A stretch of 64,000 nt of DNA from DASUHT01 sp038230835. GTDB taxonomy: Bacteria > Actinomycetota > Thermoleophilia > Gaiellales > JAICJC01. Made by a program: the position numbers and the translations under genes. Location of the stretch: assembly GCA_038230835.1 (NCBI GenBank), contig JBBRMM010000006.1, positions 95,530-159,529 of the forward strand, written 5' to 3'. Within the stretch, counting starts at the first letter, position 1. Each line of letters starts with the position of its first letter. Shown here piece by piece: positions 63,928 through 64,000 of this stretch. A model generated the notes under the pieces. It was not told where the DNA came from. It ran no database searches and worked only from the letters and a program-made list of their open reading frames with translations.

Positions 63928-64000
63928 GGGCGGTTAGCTCAGTTGGGAGAGCACCAGCTCGACAAGCTGGGGGTCACTGGTTCGAGCCCAGTACCGCCCA
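63928..64000 (+). tRNA. tRNA-Val (anticodon GAC)
   Basis: A full 73-base cloverleaf: acceptor GGGCGGT/ACCGCCC, D-arm GCTC/GAGC, anticodon stem CCAGC/GCTGG with loop TCGACAA (anticodon GAC, valine), variable GGGTC and T-arm ACTGG TTCGAGC CCAGT, discriminator A. CCA is not encoded within the window. Position 33 is C rather than the near-universal T. The 48 bases at its 3' end recur inverted at 10910-10957. Confidence 0.92.

Overview
The window is high-GC DNA with dense overlapping genes, many GTG starts, TAnnnT-type -10 boxes, OmpR-type two-component pairs, secreted beta-propellers and several class III cyclases. This points to an actinobacterium. A soil lineage such as Thermoleophilia/Solirubrobacterales is my best guess, but no rRNA or marker gene fixes it.

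Left flank (1-9.7 kb). The start of a kdp potassium-pump operon runs leftward, with a 27-aa membrane microprotein ahead of kdpF. Then come a CaCA-type exchanger, a winged-helix regulator, a VOC protein, a TIGR03118-type secreted propeller, a frameshifted cyclase-propeller fusion, a CDF-like transporter, and a response regulator / histidine kinase / TolB-like lipoprotein operon.

Accessory region (about 9.7-52 kb). It opens with an N-terminally eroded tyrosine integrase followed at once by a 48-bp copy of a tRNA-Val 3' half. Between 10.9 and 18.1 kb lie further scars of RNA-gene 3' ends: a tmRNA-like tail and a decayed second copy, a selC-like half, another tRNA tail, and a degenerate tRNA-Arg. 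This is a repeatedly used integration hotspot. Its cargo includes a DUF6883/DUF4926 pair, small phage-like genes, an ABC-2 transporter, PilZ proteins, an IS3 remnant, a LuxR/AAA regulator and an hsdR stub. Many genes are broken: PilZ, LuxR, M28 peptidase, hydrolases, a histidine kinase and an HD protein. From 31.6 to 38.7 kb a two-component system precedes a lipoprotein / ABC / ABC / FtsX-permease operon. Three members of a hydrolase-like/cyclase fusion family occur: one uninterrupted, one stopped by an amber codon, one fragment. Both longer copies lack the expected hydrolase nucleophile and histidine.

From 45.7 to 51.9 kb is a compact integrative element: an iteron-like inverted array, then a tightly overlapping operon of small genes, a primase-polymerase/RepA-type helicase, a SWIM zinc-finger protein, a C2H2-like protein, an excisionase-like HTH protein and a tyrosine integrase. 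It ends inside an Ig-repeat surface-protein gene, whose 5' part is missing.

Right flank (52-64 kb). Here are the Ig-repeat remnant, a PcrA/UvrD helicase, two convergent GH5-like secreted glycosidases, the preQ1 operon queD-queE-queF-queC, a membrane GGDEF/HD-GYP protein and an intact tRNA-Val. That tRNA carries the same 48 bp as the 10.9-kb fragment, in inverted orientation.

Several breaks are single-base shifts, so some may be assembly errors rather than true pseudogenes.
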